Positions 41,350 through 49,647 of a stretch of 55,284 bases of DNA are shown one piece after another. The DNA is from JALYJG01 sp033763555 (GTDB lineage Bacteria > Pseudomonadota > Alphaproteobacteria > UBA9219). A program made the position numbers and the translations under genes. The stretch's first letter is position 1. The number at the start of each line of letters is the position of its first letter. The stretch lies in the NCBI GenBank assembly GCA_033763555.1, contig JANRKK010000010.1, forward strand, positions 1 to 55,284, written 5' to 3'. The notes below the pieces were generated by a model. The model was not told the origin of the DNA. It did not search any database and worked only from the letters and a program-made list of their open reading frames with translations.

Positions 41350-42480
41350 TTAGCTCGGGACAACGTGAATCTTGCGCTCTCCGTGCGGATGCAGATTTCG
41401 TGTAATGGTGTTGTGGTCGCCAGCCATATTCAGGAAAGAGTTATCTTCCCGAAGGCTAGGGAAAACACTTCCAAAAAATATGGCCGCATCTTCGGAGATT
41501 TCAATTTCTGTGACTGGCCGATTGCTTTGCGATACCGAGACTGTATTTGCTGCTTCGACAGTGTGGTGAGCAAGAGCTTGCATCGTTTGCATGCCATCGG
41601 CGGTATTGATAGACAAAAATGCATGAACATTTACTAAGCTTGAACCGCTGCGCCGCTGAATTGTATCGCCAGCCATAAATCCCACAATTCTGCTTCCTGC
41701 TTCAGCAATGCGGGTAATAGCTCTACAGTTGTATGCGCAAATATATTGGAGGAAGGCTTGTGCGCGATGTTCGTTCCAGCCTATGCCGCTGGAGGTCTGG
41801 GTTGCGCTGTCTGCCATGAAGTGGACAAGCCGATCAATATCGGCCTCTTCGGCAATGCGGATCTTGACGTCGGATGCCGGAGGACGCTTGTTGTCCAGGA
41901 TTTCACGGGCGGCCTGGACGTATAGTCTTTCAAGAGTATAGCCATGCCTTTCCCACATGCTCTTGGGAAAATCTGGCGCTTTATATGTTTGCGACAGATT
42001 TCTGACTATATGTTCTCCGAACCTGCCCTCGCTGACTTCATCTGCGTAGGCCCGTCCGACATAACCTATTTCAGTGCCGAGTCTCATCCCTCTGTATTCA
42101 CGCGAAATAAAAACATCTGGTTCTGTAAGATTAAAACCTTCAGGTCCCGGGGCAATACGGGCGAAAAACCCTCCGACAATTCTATTTTTTTGTGCTGTGT
42201 CTACCAATGCTAATCGACTTCCTGGCCGTGCAAGCCGTTCCTTAAGAAGGCCGCGTGCTGTATCCGGAGTCCATTTGGGTTCTATCATTTCTACTTCGTT
42301 GAAAACTTCAGCGTAAAGATCAGCCAATTGCTCAAGCTGTTCAGGGCGAAGCATTGTGTTTTCAAGGTCGATAGCCAGAAAACGGCGACCTTCCCTGTCG
42401 ACTTTTGCCGACGGGACCGCGTCAGATATAGAAAGGTTGCTACCGCCCATTCCAATTGCTCCACTTAAAAATGCGCTCAT
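41350..42480 (-). CDS. Tandem GNAT-like acetyltransferase, 376 aa
   Basis: The ATG at 42480 is preferred since GGAGGG lies seven bases before it; a start at 42495 would place that site inside the gene. The N-terminal half has a GNAT-like acetyl-CoA region: IVGGFFARIAPG, then VFISREYRGMRLGTEIGYVGRAYADEV, where R-G-M-R-L-G occupies the usual R/Q-x-x-G-x-G/A loop. The C-terminal half opens with VKIRIAEEADIDRLVHFMADS, a GNAT-like start, and IVGFMAGDTIQ, but its cofactor loop is not obvious, so it may be a degenerate copy. Substrate unknown. The XRE regulator gene ends 15 bases upstream on the same strand, so the two are likely an operon. Confidence 0.7.
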   Translation of the reverse strand: MSAFLSGAIGMGGSNLSISDAVPSAKVDREGRRFLAIDLENTMLRPEQLEQLADLYAEVFNEVEMIEPKWTPDTARGLLKERLARPGSRLALVDTAQKNRIVGGFFARIAPGPEGFNLTEPDVFISREYRGMRLGTEIGYVGRAYADEVSEGRFGEHIVRNLSQTYKAPDFPKSMWERHGYTLERLYVQAAREILDNKRPPASDVKIRIAEEADIDRLVHFMADSATQTSSGIGWNEHRAQAFLQYICAYNCRAITRIAEAGSRIVGFMAGDTIQRRSGSSLVNVHAFLSINTADGMQTMQALAHHTVEAANTVSVSQSNRPVTEIEISEDAAIFFGSVFPSLREDNSFLNMAGDHNTITRNLHPHGERKIHVVPS

Positions 42481-42495
42481 GGTTATTCCCTCCAT

Positions 42496-43164
42496 CTATT
42501 TCGATGAAGGTCCGCCTTTTTTCTTTGTTGGTACTATTGCTTCGGCCCATAAAAGATCGAACTGCTTCTTCAAATTTTCGACAAGGAATTCGGAGTAAAT
42601 AGAGACCGTCATAAAGAAATCTGGCGTTGTGTGCATCATGAACGAAGCATAATTGCCATAAAGGTAAAACGGCATGACCCACTTATGGTCTTTTTTCAGC
42701 CAGCGATACTGGCAGTAATCAAAGGTGAAATTGTAATCGCCTTCCCAGATCAGGCAGCGCGCATCCAGTCCGGAGATCGCGCGCATTTTATCGGCATAGG
42801 CTTTGACATATTCCGGCGCTACAGTTGGCGCATAGTTATCGGACAGTGCGAGATGCCGCGTGATGGGCGCGCCATCCCGGGCGACGTTGTACACATGATC
42901 CAGTTTTTCGATGAAACCTTCCTTGCCTTGAAAAGTTCGGACGAGTTCTTTCTTTTTTCGGACGCCTTCATCTTCGGTAAAGGCCACATCATGTGAAGCA
43001 AACGCCCGGACGATGGCATCCGCCGTTTGTTCCTGCGGGCGGAAAGTGCCGTGTTCAATATTTTTAACGGTCTCGGGCGAAATATTCGCCGCTTTGGCCA
43101 GGTCGTTTCTGGTCCAATCGAGCAAGCCTCGTGCGGCTCGGAGCTGGGCGGCGGTTAGAATCAT
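42496..43164 (-). CDS. XRE-type transcriptional regulator with C-terminal sensor-like domain
   Basis: 222 residues. Residues 4-57 form a lambda-repressor-like HTH (LRAARGLLDWTRNDLAKAANISPETVKNIEHGTFRPQ). Residues 75-215 form a mixed alpha/beta domain (FIEKLDHVYNVARDGAPITRHLALSDN, ARCLIWEGDYNFTFDYCQYRWL, MPFYLYGNYASFMMHTTPDFFMTVSIYSEFLVENLKKQFDLLW) that ends like the effector domains of TrmB/PLD-fold regulators, so a small ligand may be sensed. The usual ribosome-binding site is missing and translation may start on a near-leaderless message. The downstream GNAT gene is the most likely target, together with autoregulation through the inverted repeat upstream. Confidence 0.8.
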   Translation of the reverse strand: MILTAAQLRAARGLLDWTRNDLAKAANISPETVKNIEHGTFRPQEQTADAIVRAFASHDVAFTEDEGVRKKKELVRTFQGKEGFIEKLDHVYNVARDGAPITRHLALSDNYAPTVAPEYVKAYADKMRAISGLDARCLIWEGDYNFTFDYCQYRWLKKDHKWVMPFYLYGNYASFMMHTTPDFFMTVSIYSEFLVENLKKQFDLLWAEAIVPTKKKGGPSSK

Positions 43165-43194
43165 CGGTCAACACCTGAAAAATTAAAAACCAAA

Positions 43195-43254
43195 ATGCCT
43201 ATCTTAAATATCGTCCTACCCAATATTCCGGATAGAATGACCTAATTTAGGCAT
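43195..43254. promoter_or_regulatory. Inverted repeat upstream of the XRE regulator, possible operator
   Basis: ATGCCTA (43195-43201) recurs inverted as TAGGCAT (43248-43254), spaced by 46 bases, with a near-palindromic ATTCCGGAT between. It lies 30-90 bases upstream of the regulator start, where an autoregulatory operator would be expected. Seven-base arms at this spacing can also occur by chance. Confidence 0.3.
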
Positions 43255-43368
43255 GTGCTGCAAGCGACCCATTACTTTCATCAACTTAGACTGGCAAGAC
43301 ATTTGGTTAAACGCTGTTGGAGGGGTACAGAAAAAGATGTATTTATGCAACTCTTTTTGGTACTTAAT

Positions 43369-43389
43369 TCCCTTTTTTAGGGATTTTTT
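43369..43389 (+). terminator. Possible small intrinsic terminator upstream of the rimP promoter
   Basis: TCCCT (43369-43373) pairs with AGGGA (43379-43383) around a T5 loop, followed by six Ts (43384-43389). The stem is only five pairs, so efficiency is doubtful. It may end an unseen short transcript or insulate the operon from upstream reading. Confidence 0.4.
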
Positions 43390-43439
43390 ATCGGCCCTCT
43401 TTACCACAATTCTTCAAGTGCAAAGCGTGAAATCAACAC

Positions 43440-43468
43440 TTGATTCTCCGCCCGGGAATGCCTAGATT
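43440..43468 (+). promoter_or_regulatory. Probable promoter of the rimP-nusA-infB operon
   Basis: TTGATT (43440-43445) and TAGATT (43463-43468) are 17 bases apart, the best sigma-70-like pair in the region. A CcrM-type GATTC site (43442-43446) overlaps the -35 box, so its methylation state could affect transcription. Initiation near 43475 would place the downstream terminator hairpin at the very start of the leader. Confidence 0.5.
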
Positions 43469-43493
43469 AACCCTACTTCGATGGATTGACGGG

Positions 43494-43518
43494 GGTGGGC
43501 CAAAAGCCCGCCTTTTTT
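43494..43518 (+). terminator. Intrinsic terminator/attenuator in the rimP leader
   Basis: GGTGGGC (43494-43500) pairs with GCCCGCC (43506-43512) around CAAAA, followed by six Ts (43513-43518). It lies between the probable promoter and rimP. Either it ends an upstream transcript, or it is an attenuator that must be read through for the operon to be expressed. NusA, encoded in this operon, is a transcription pausing/termination factor, which makes feedback plausible. Confidence 0.65.
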
Positions 43519-43578
43519 GTTGTCCGATTCGGAGGCGAAACGGTAAGGGATGTTGCGGTCACGCAATGAGCCAGGGCC

Positions 43579-44097
43579 ATGAGTGTGAAGCCGATTGAAG
43601 CCAAGATTGAAGCGCTGATCACGGATGATCTGTCCGGCATGGGCTATGAACTCGTGCGTGTTCACTTGATGTCGGGCGGCAGCTATTTGACGTTGCAGGT
43701 CATGGCTGAACGGGCCGACCGCAAGCCGATGACCGTCGATGACTGCGTGAAGATCAGTCGTGCGGTGTCCGACAAGCTGGACGCTGACGATACGATGGCC
43801 GATCGCTACACGCTGGAAGTCAGTTCGCCGGGCATTGACCGTCCCTTGGTACGGCTGAAAGATTTTGAGCGCTTCACGGGCCATGTGGCGCGCGTGGAAT
43901 TGGAAATGCCGCTTGAAGGGCCAGAAGGCGGGCAGAAACGTTTTCAGGGCAGCATCGTCCGGATTACCGGGCGCGAGCCCGATGCTGAAATTGAATTGCG
44001 CACCCAAAGTGGGGAAGTGCGCGTTCCGGTCAAGGGCATTGCCCGCGCCCGGTTGGTGCCGGAAAGCACCTTGTCCCGCGCAGATACAAAACATTAA
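43579..44097 (+). CDS. rimP: Ribosome maturation factor RimP
   Basis: Needed for assembly of the 30S subunit. 172 residues. The family order is visible: IEALITDDLSGMGYELVRVHLMSGG at the N-terminus, MTVDDCVKISRAVSDKLDADD, YTLEVSSPGIDRPLVRLKDFERFTG (the best-conserved segment), and an SH3-like C-terminal domain. First gene of the rimP-nusA-rnpM-infB order. CGGAGG at 43530-43535 is too far from the ATG to serve as ribosome-binding site; the immediate upstream region (GAGCCAGGGCC) is weak. Confidence 0.94.
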   Translation: MSVKPIEAKIEALITDDLSGMGYELVRVHLMSGGSYLTLQVMAERADRKPMTVDDCVKISRAVSDKLDADDTMADRYTLEVSSPGIDRPLVRLKDFERFTGHVARVELEMPLEGPEGGQKRFQGSIVRITGREPDAEIELRTQSGEVRVPVKGIARARLVPESTLSRADTKH

Positions 44098-44127
44098 GCC
44101 AGGAACGTAAGAGGAGACGAAGAGGTC

Positions 44128-45636
44128 ATGGAATTACTGCACGCAGCTGATGCCGCCGCCCGCGAAAAGGGTGTTGAACGCGACGAAATTCTGGTGGCGA
44201 TGGAGCAGGCCATCCAGAAGGCCGGACGCGCCAAATACGGGCATGAGCACGATATTCGCGCCGAAATCGACCGCAAGACGGGCGAGGTTCGCCTGCAGCG
44301 CTGGCTGCTGGTCGCCGATCCGGTGGAAAATGAATTCACGCAAATCACACTGAAGGCTGCCAAGAAATCGAATCCCAAAATTGCGGTTGGCGAATATATT
44401 GTTGATGATCTGCCGCCGATCGAAATGGGCCGTATCTCGGCGCAGACGGCCAAGCAGGTGATCGTGCAGAAAGTGCGCGAAGCCGAACGCAAGCGTCAGT
44501 ACAACGAATTCAAAGACCGTGTTGGCGAAATCGTCAGCGGTATCATCAAGCGCGTTGAGTACGGCAATGTCACGGTCGATCTCGGCCGCACCGAAGCCAT
44601 GCTGCGCCGGGATGAAACTCTGCCACGCGAGCATATGAAGAATGGCGACCGCATCCGCGCCTACATCTATGATGTGCGCGAAGAACAGCGCGGTCCGCAG
44701 ATTTTCCTCTCCCGCACGCATCCTCTGTTCATGGCCAAGCTGTTCGCGCAGGAAGTGCCGGAAATCTATGACAATGTCATCGAGATCAAGTCTGTCGCCC
44801 GCGATCCGGGCAGCCGTGCGAAGATCGCTGTCGTATCGAACGACAGTTCCATCGACCCCGTCGGCGCCTGCGTCGGCATGCGCGGTAGCCGCGTTCAGGC
44901 TGTCGTCGGCGAACTGCAGGGCGAAAAGATCGACATCATCCCCTGGTCGCCCGATCCGGCGACTTTCGTCGTCAACGCCCTTGCGCCTGCCGAAGTCGCC
45001 AAGGTCGTGCTGGATGAAGACAGCAACCGTATGGATGTTGTGGTGCCAGACGAACAATTGTCCTTGGCCATCGGCCGCCGTGGGCAGAATGTCCGCCTCG
45101 CTTCGATGCTGACGGGCTGGGATATCGACATTTTGACGGAAAAGGAAGAATCCGAACGCCGTCAGCAGGAATTGGCAACGCGTACGGCGCTTTTTGTCGA
45201 AGCTCTGGCCGTCGATGATGTTATTGCACATTTGCTCGTCACCGAAGGTTTCACGAAGGTGGAGCAGATCGCTGAGACATCGCTGGATGAACTGGCCGAA
45301 ATCGAAGGTTTCGATCAGGAAGTCGCTGGCGAGTTGCAGGAACGTGCCCGCGCCTGGCTGGCTGAGAACGCCGCCAAGCTCGAAGCGCAGCGCAAGGAAT
45401 TCGGCGTTGCCGACGAAGTTGTCGCGCTGCCCGGCCTGTCCATCGAAATGGTGGTCAAGCTTGGCGAGAAAGGTGTGAAGTCGTTGGATGACGTTGCCGA
45501 TCTGGCTAGCGATGAGCTGCGCGAGATCATTGGCACCGACAATCTGACGGAAAACAAGGCCAATGAAATCATCATGGCCGCCCGTGCGCACTGGTTTACG
45601 GAAGGGGCCGCTCCGGCTCCGTCTGTACCCGCTTAG
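44128..45636 (+). CDS. nusA: Transcription termination/antitermination factor NusA
   Basis: Binds RNA polymerase and modulates pausing, termination and antitermination. 502 residues: N-terminal polymerase-binding domain (about 1-130), S1 domain around 135-205 (GEIVSGIIKRVEYGNVTVDLGRTEAML), KH1 and KH2 (VRDP-like SVARDPGSRAKIAVVSNDSSIDPVGACVGMRGSRV and LSLAIGRRGQNVRLAS), and two C-terminal acidic helix-hairpin-helix repeats (about 365-500, EIEGFDQEVAGELQERARAWL and DLASDELREIIGTDNLTENKANEIIMAAR), as in other proteobacterial NusA proteins. Follows rimP by 30 bases. Confidence 0.97.
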   Translation: MELLHAADAAAREKGVERDEILVAMEQAIQKAGRAKYGHEHDIRAEIDRKTGEVRLQRWLLVADPVENEFTQITLKAAKKSNPKIAVGEYIVDDLPPIEMGRISAQTAKQVIVQKVREAERKRQYNEFKDRVGEIVSGIIKRVEYGNVTVDLGRTEAMLRRDETLPREHMKNGDRIRAYIYDVREEQRGPQIFLSRTHPLFMAKLFAQEVPEIYDNVIEIKSVARDPGSRAKIAVVSNDSSIDPVGACVGMRGSRVQAVVGELQGEKIDIIPWSPDPATFVVNALAPAEVAKVVLDEDSNRMDVVVPDEQLSLAIGRRGQNVRLASMLTGWDIDILTEKEESERRQQELATRTALFVEALAVDDVIAHLLVTEGFTKVEQIAETSLDELAEIEGFDQEVAGELQERARAWLAENAAKLEAQRKEFGVADEVVALPGLSIEMVVKLGEKGVKSLDDVADLASDELREIIGTDNLTENKANEIIMAARAHWFTEGAAPAPSVPA

Positions 45637-45657
45637 CTATGAGGTACGGCGGAATAT

Positions 45658-46275
45658 ATGCAAGCGGCTCCCTACCCAGCCCACGAAAAACCAGCGGCGT
45701 CTGAGTCCGAGAAGACCAGGCGTTGCCTGGTGACGGGTGAAGTGCTGCCCAAGGCTGAGCTGATCCGCTTCGTTGCCGATCCCTTGAACATGATTGTTCC
45801 TGACCTGGCGCAGAACCTGCCGGGACGCGGCCTGTGGGTCAGCGCTTCGCGTGAAGCCATTGTTACCGCCGTACAGAAAAATCTTTTTGCCAAGGCGGCG
45901 AAGGATTCTGTCCAGGCTGCGCCGGATCTGGCTGATCAGGTGGCGCAGCTGCTGCGGAAACGCTGCCTTGAATTTCTAGGCCTTGCACGCCGAGCGGGCA
46001 TTGCCGTTCTGGGACAGGCGCAAGTTGAAGAAGCACTGAAGAAAAACAAGCTAGCTTTGCTGCTGCTGGCCGATGATGCCAGTCAGCCTTTGGTGAATAA
46101 AAACAGCGTACCAGAAATTCGCTGGCTGACCCGCAACGAACTGGGCGCAGCGCTCGGGCATGATCAGATCGTCTATGCCGGGCTGAAACCGCATGCGCTG
46201 GCGGGTAAACTGGAATCCGAACTTGCACGGCTGGAAAAACTGGCTGCACCAACCCTTTCAAACTCTGGATCGTGA
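45658..46275 (+). CDS. YlxR-L7Ae fusion RNA-binding protein (RnpM-like)
   Basis: 205 residues. Residues about 17-90 are a YlxR/DUF448 domain (RRCLVTGEVLPKAELIRFVADP, LPGRGLWVSASREAI), the family of RnpM, which binds RNase P RNA in Bacillus. Residues about 100-195 match the L7Ae/L30e fold (KRCLEFLGLARRAGIAVLGQAQVEEALKKNKLALLLLADDAS), giving a second RNA-binding module. This fusion is usual in alphaproteobacteria between nusA and infB. The exact RNA target here is unknown. Confidence 0.88.
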   Translation: MQAAPYPAHEKPAASESEKTRRCLVTGEVLPKAELIRFVADPLNMIVPDLAQNLPGRGLWVSASREAIVTAVQKNLFAKAAKDSVQAAPDLADQVAQLLRKRCLEFLGLARRAGIAVLGQAQVEEALKKNKLALLLLADDASQPLVNKNSVPEIRWLTRNELGAALGHDQIVYAGLKPHALAGKLESELARLEKLAAPTLSNSGS

Positions 46276-46281
46276 GACGTG

Positions 46282-48867
46282 ATGACCGATAAAGACAAAA
46301 AAGTTTTAAGCCTCGGCGGCAGCAAACCGAAACTGGAGCTGAAGAAGTCGGTGTCTTCCGATGGCTCCAATGCTCCGGCGGGCTCCGTGAAGCAAAGCTT
46401 TTCGCATGGCCGTTCCAAAACGGTTGCGGTCGAAGTCAAGCGGCCCAAGCGCGGCGAAACCGCACCAGCGGGTGAAGCCGCCTCGGCGCGCCAGCAGCAG
46501 ATGGTCAGTGGGCCGGAACCCGGCACATCTGTCAGTGTCAGCAGCCGCGGCCGCGCCACCAGCGCCATTATCCGCCAGCTGACTCCGGAAGAACGGGATG
46601 CCCGCACGCGCGCCCTGCGCGGAGCGGTTCTGGACAATGAAAAACGCGATGGTGACGGTAATTTCGACAGTTCGCATCCGCCGTTAGGCTCCGAAGTCAG
46701 TTTCGGTACGCCCGATGCTTTGCGTCAGCGTGAGCTGGAAGAGCTCCGCCGCATTCAGGAACAGGAAAAAACGGAAAGCGGCCAGTCCGAACGTATGCGC
46801 GTTGCCAATCGCGCGGGTGAAACAGCTGCGGCCAAAGCCGCAGCATTGATGAAGCGTGGCCTGATGGGCGAAGGCGAGGATGAAGCGCCGCGCAGAGGAC
46901 ATCATAAACCCGGACGCGGAGCGCCAACGCGCGGACGCGGGATGGGCGATACGCGACGCAGCGGTGGCCGCATTACGGTCACACAGGCCTTGTCGGATAA
47001 CGAGGGGCGCATGCGCAGTATGGCTTCCATGCGTCGCCGCATCGAGCGTGAAAAACGCCAGGCGATGCAGCACGGCCAGGAACAACAGAAAATCAGCCGC
47101 GATGTGACTATTCCCGAAGTCATTACGGTACAAGAACTTGCCAACCGTATGGCTGAGCGCGGCGTTGAAGTTATCAAGGTGTTGATGAAATTGGGCGTCA
47201 TGGCGACGATTACGCAGACAATTGATGCCGACACCGCCGAGCTTGTGGCGACAGAACTGGGTCATCGCATCAAGCGTGTTGCGGATTCGGATATCGAATC
47301 CAACCTCAGCACAATTGAAGACACGCTGGAAAATCTGAAGCCGCGTCCGCCTGTCGTCACGGTTATGGGCCATGTCGACCATGGTAAAACCTCGCTGCTC
47401 GACGCTTTGCGCAAGACCGATGTGGTCGCAGGCGAGGCGGGGGGCATTACCCAGCATATCGGTGCGTATCAGGTCACGCTGCCGCAGGCCATGCATGGCT
47501 TTGACCGTATCACTTATATTGATACGCCTGGCCACGCCGCCTTTACCGAAATGCGTTCGCGTGGCGCGCAAGTGACGGATATCGTCATTCTGGTTGTCGC
47601 CGCTGATGACGGTATCAAGCCGCAGACCATTGAAGCCATTCGCCACGCCAAGGCTGCGAATGTGCCGATGATCATCGCCATCAACAAATGCGATTTGCCG
47701 GGCGCCAACCCGGGCCGCGTGCGACAGGAGTTGCTGCAGCACGATATTCAAGTCGAAGAAATGGGCGGTGAAGCTCTGTCCGTGGAAATTTCAGCCAAGA
47801 CCCGCAAGGGATTGGACAAGCTGCAGGAAGCCATTCTGCTGCAGGCGGAAATCCTTGATCTCAAGGCCAACCCGGACCGTCCCGCGGAAGGTTCAGTTGT
47901 CGAAGCCAAGCTTGAAAAAGGCCGCGGTACGGTCGCTACGGTTCTTGTGAAACGCGGAACGCTCCGTGTTGGCGATATTATCGTCGCTGGCAGCGAATCC
48001 GGCCGCGTCCGCGCCATGATTGATGATCATGGCCGCAATGTGCAGGAAGCGCCTCCGGCCATGCCTGTGGAAGTGCTCGGCCTGAATGGTGCCCCGGTCG
48101 CGGGTGACGAACTGGTCGTGGTGCAGGACGAAGGCAAAGCCCGCGAAATCAGTGAATTCCGTGCGCGCCGCAAGCGCACCGTGGCCGCCGCCGCCAGCCA
48201 GCGCGGCACGCTGGAGCAGATGCTAGAAAACATCAAGGCAGGCACGGCCAGAGAACTGGCCGTCCTTATCAAGGGCGACGTGCATGGCTCAGTCGAGGCA
48301 ATCAAGACAGCCTTGATCAAACTGACGGACGAAAACACCGAAGTTCGCGTTCGTGTGCTGGATGCCGCCGTCGGCGCCATTACGGAATCTGACGTTACGT
48401 TGGCCAAGGCATCGAAAGCCATGATCATCGGCTTCAATGTCCGCGCCAACGCTCAGGCCCGCGAAATGGCGAAGCGCGACGGCGCTGAAATCCGCTATTA
48501 CTCGATCATCTATAACGTGATTGATGATGTGAAGCAGGCATTGTCAGGTCTTCTGGCACCGACATTGCGCGAAAAATTCCTCGGCAATGCGCAAATTCTG
48601 CAGGTCTTCAACATCAGCAAGGTCGGCAAGATCGCGGGCTGTAAAGTCACAGAAGGTACCGTCAAGCGCGGCGCGAAGGTACGCCTGTTGCGCGACAACG
48701 TGGTCATCCATGAAGGTACGCTCAAAACGCTCAAGCGCGTTAAGGACGAAGTCAAGGAAGTCCGCGAAGGCTTTGAATGCGGTATGGCCTTCGAGAATTA
48801 CGACAATATCGAAGTCGGTGATGTCATCGAATGCTTCGAGATGGAAGAGATCGCAAGGCAGCTTTAA
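46282..48867 (+). CDS. infB: Translation initiation factor IF-2
   Basis: GTPase that delivers initiator tRNA to the 30S subunit. The ATG at 46282 is preferred; a GTG directly before it is also possible. 861 residues. The N-terminal 290 residues are a variable charged region that includes an IF-2 N-terminal assembly segment (TRALRGAV). The N-domain motif VQELANRMAERGVEVIKVLMKLGVMATI is near 283. GTPase motifs: GHVDHGKTS at about 363, DTPGHAAF, NKCD, and the switch region GITQHIGAY. Domains II-IV follow. Ends 118 bases before an unrelated gene; in relatives rbfA is usually next. Confidence 0.97.
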   Translation: MTDKDKKVLSLGGSKPKLELKKSVSSDGSNAPAGSVKQSFSHGRSKTVAVEVKRPKRGETAPAGEAASARQQQMVSGPEPGTSVSVSSRGRATSAIIRQLTPEERDARTRALRGAVLDNEKRDGDGNFDSSHPPLGSEVSFGTPDALRQRELEELRRIQEQEKTESGQSERMRVANRAGETAAAKAAALMKRGLMGEGEDEAPRRGHHKPGRGAPTRGRGMGDTRRSGGRITVTQALSDNEGRMRSMASMRRRIEREKRQAMQHGQEQQKISRDVTIPEVITVQELANRMAERGVEVIKVLMKLGVMATITQTIDADTAELVATELGHRIKRVADSDIESNLSTIEDTLENLKPRPPVVTVMGHVDHGKTSLLDALRKTDVVAGEAGGITQHIGAYQVTLPQAMHGFDRITYIDTPGHAAFTEMRSRGAQVTDIVILVVAADDGIKPQTIEAIRHAKAANVPMIIAINKCDLPGANPGRVRQELLQHDIQVEEMGGEALSVEISAKTRKGLDKLQEAILLQAEILDLKANPDRPAEGSVVEAKLEKGRGTVATVLVKRGTLRVGDIIVAGSESGRVRAMIDDHGRNVQEAPPAMPVEVLGLNGAPVAGDELVVVQDEGKAREISEFRARRKRTVAAAASQRGTLEQMLENIKAGTARELAVLIKGDVHGSVEAIKTALIKLTDENTEVRVRVLDAAVGAITESDVTLAKASKAMIIGFNVRANAQAREMAKRDGAEIRYYSIIYNVIDDVKQALSGLLAPTLREKFLGNAQILQVFNISKVGKIAGCKVTEGTVKRGAKVRLLRDNVVIHEGTLKTLKRVKDEVKEVREGFECGMAFENYDNIEVGDVIECFEMEEIARQL

Positions 48868-48870
48868 TCA

Positions 48871-48894
48871 TGGTTAAGCCGTGGTTGTTAACCA
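48871..48894 (+). repeat. Inverted repeat just after infB
   Basis: TGGTTAA (48871-48877) is repeated inverted as TTAACCA (48888-48894) with a ten-base loop, five bases after the infB stop. There is no T-run on the plus strand, so it is not a clear terminator; it may be a weak processing or pausing hairpin, or a trace of insertion at this site. Confidence 0.4.
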
Positions 48895-48985
48895 GTGCTT
48901 CCGCCTTGTTGAAAGTATAGTGCCTTTGTAGACTGGCGTCAGAATGAAGTTCGTATATTGAGTATATTTTATTGAGGAGATTTTT

Positions 48986-49612
48986 ATGGCTAGCGAAGAG
49001 GAAATAAGATCATATAGGTCTGTACGTCGTTTTCACGACATTTTGCGTGAAGAATTGGGCGGCTTGCTTACGGCTTGTTACCCTGATGGTCTGAGAAGAT
49101 CCGACAGACATGAAGCTGTACTTTATGTCACCCGCGCCGCGAAAAGCATAACTGAGCCCGTTCAGCTTATTGCTTGGAGTGCCATTCTTAACAGCACTGT
49201 TTTAGAAACCTATATTCCGCCGGGCTTTCAGCCAAAACATGAGGCATTGGCGACCTTTATTCGCGAGGCTCTTAAGGATAGTCCGGAAGGGGTATGGATG
49301 AATCCTTATTCCCATAGAATGCAAAAGCTATTGGGAACTGAAGATTTGGATATGAGTGATTTTTTGTCGGGCGCACTATCAAAAACTTACCAGGAAACGC
49401 CCATCTATATTCTCGATCTGCCTCCCGGTATGCCTGCCGATAAGGCTGAAGCCAGACGGGCCGACCTTGCCGAGCAAACGCGGCTGGATGTTATTGGAAG
49501 ACATGCGGATGGGACCATGTTGGCTTCCACACAGCCGAAAAGACCCGCAAAGTACCAGAAAGCCATTGGGCGGGCCCTTAAACGCTTTGATCAAACACCC
49601 CGCGTCGGCTAA
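48986..49612 (+). CDS. Protein of unknown function, 208 aa, between infB and rbfA
   Basis: No family recognised. GAGGAG five bases before the ATG is an excellent ribosome-binding site, and the upstream 70 bases are AT-rich (TATATTGAGTATATTTTATT), so it likely has its own promoter. Soluble, mostly helical: RSYRSVRRFHDILREELGGLLTACYPDG, HEAVLYVTRAAKSITEPVQLIAWSAIL, a middle region PEGVWMNPYSHRMQKLLG, and a basic C-terminus (STQPKRPAKYQKAIGRALKRFDQTPRVG). One counted line has 47% GC, below infB. A weak hairpin ACCCCG/CGGGGT (49597-49621) spans its stop codon. It breaks a very conserved gene order, so it looks acquired. Confidence 0.7.
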   Translation: MASEEEIRSYRSVRRFHDILREELGGLLTACYPDGLRRSDRHEAVLYVTRAAKSITEPVQLIAWSAILNSTVLETYIPPGFQPKHEALATFIREALKDSPEGVWMNPYSHRMQKLLGTEDLDMSDFLSGALSKTYQETPIYILDLPPGMPADKAEARRADLAEQTRLDVIGRHADGTMLASTQPKRPAKYQKAIGRALKRFDQTPRVG

Positions 49613-49647
49613 CGTCGGGGTTTCAGTAGGTCTTTTTACGGGGATTC

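Larger units (their letters stand above)
43165..43578. other. 414-base intergenic region between the XRE gene and rimP
   Basis: The longest gene-free stretch of the window, distinctly AT-rich in its first half. It holds an inverted repeat near the XRE gene, a minor hairpin with T-run, and the promoter and terminator in front of rimP, all listed separately. A 42-codon frame at 43338-43465 (hydrophobic, with GGAGGGG 11-13 bases upstream) is possible but unconvincing. No tRNA is visible, although in some bacteria a tRNA precedes rimP. GANTC sites are at 43442-43446 and 43526-43530. Confidence 0.6.

Noticed and set aside
43338..43465. Possible 42-residue hydrophobic peptide upstream of rimP
   Set aside because: Ribosome-binding site spacing is too long, and the frame crosses a terminator-like hairpin and the predicted promoter.
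44134..45591. 485-codon antisense open frame opposite nusA
   Set aside because: It mirrors the codon bias of nusA, lacks a ribosome-binding site and protein-like composition, and nusA is secure.
46684..47751. 355-codon antisense frame opposite infB
   Set aside because: It overlaps the IF-2 GTPase domain and is a consequence of the codon usage of infB.
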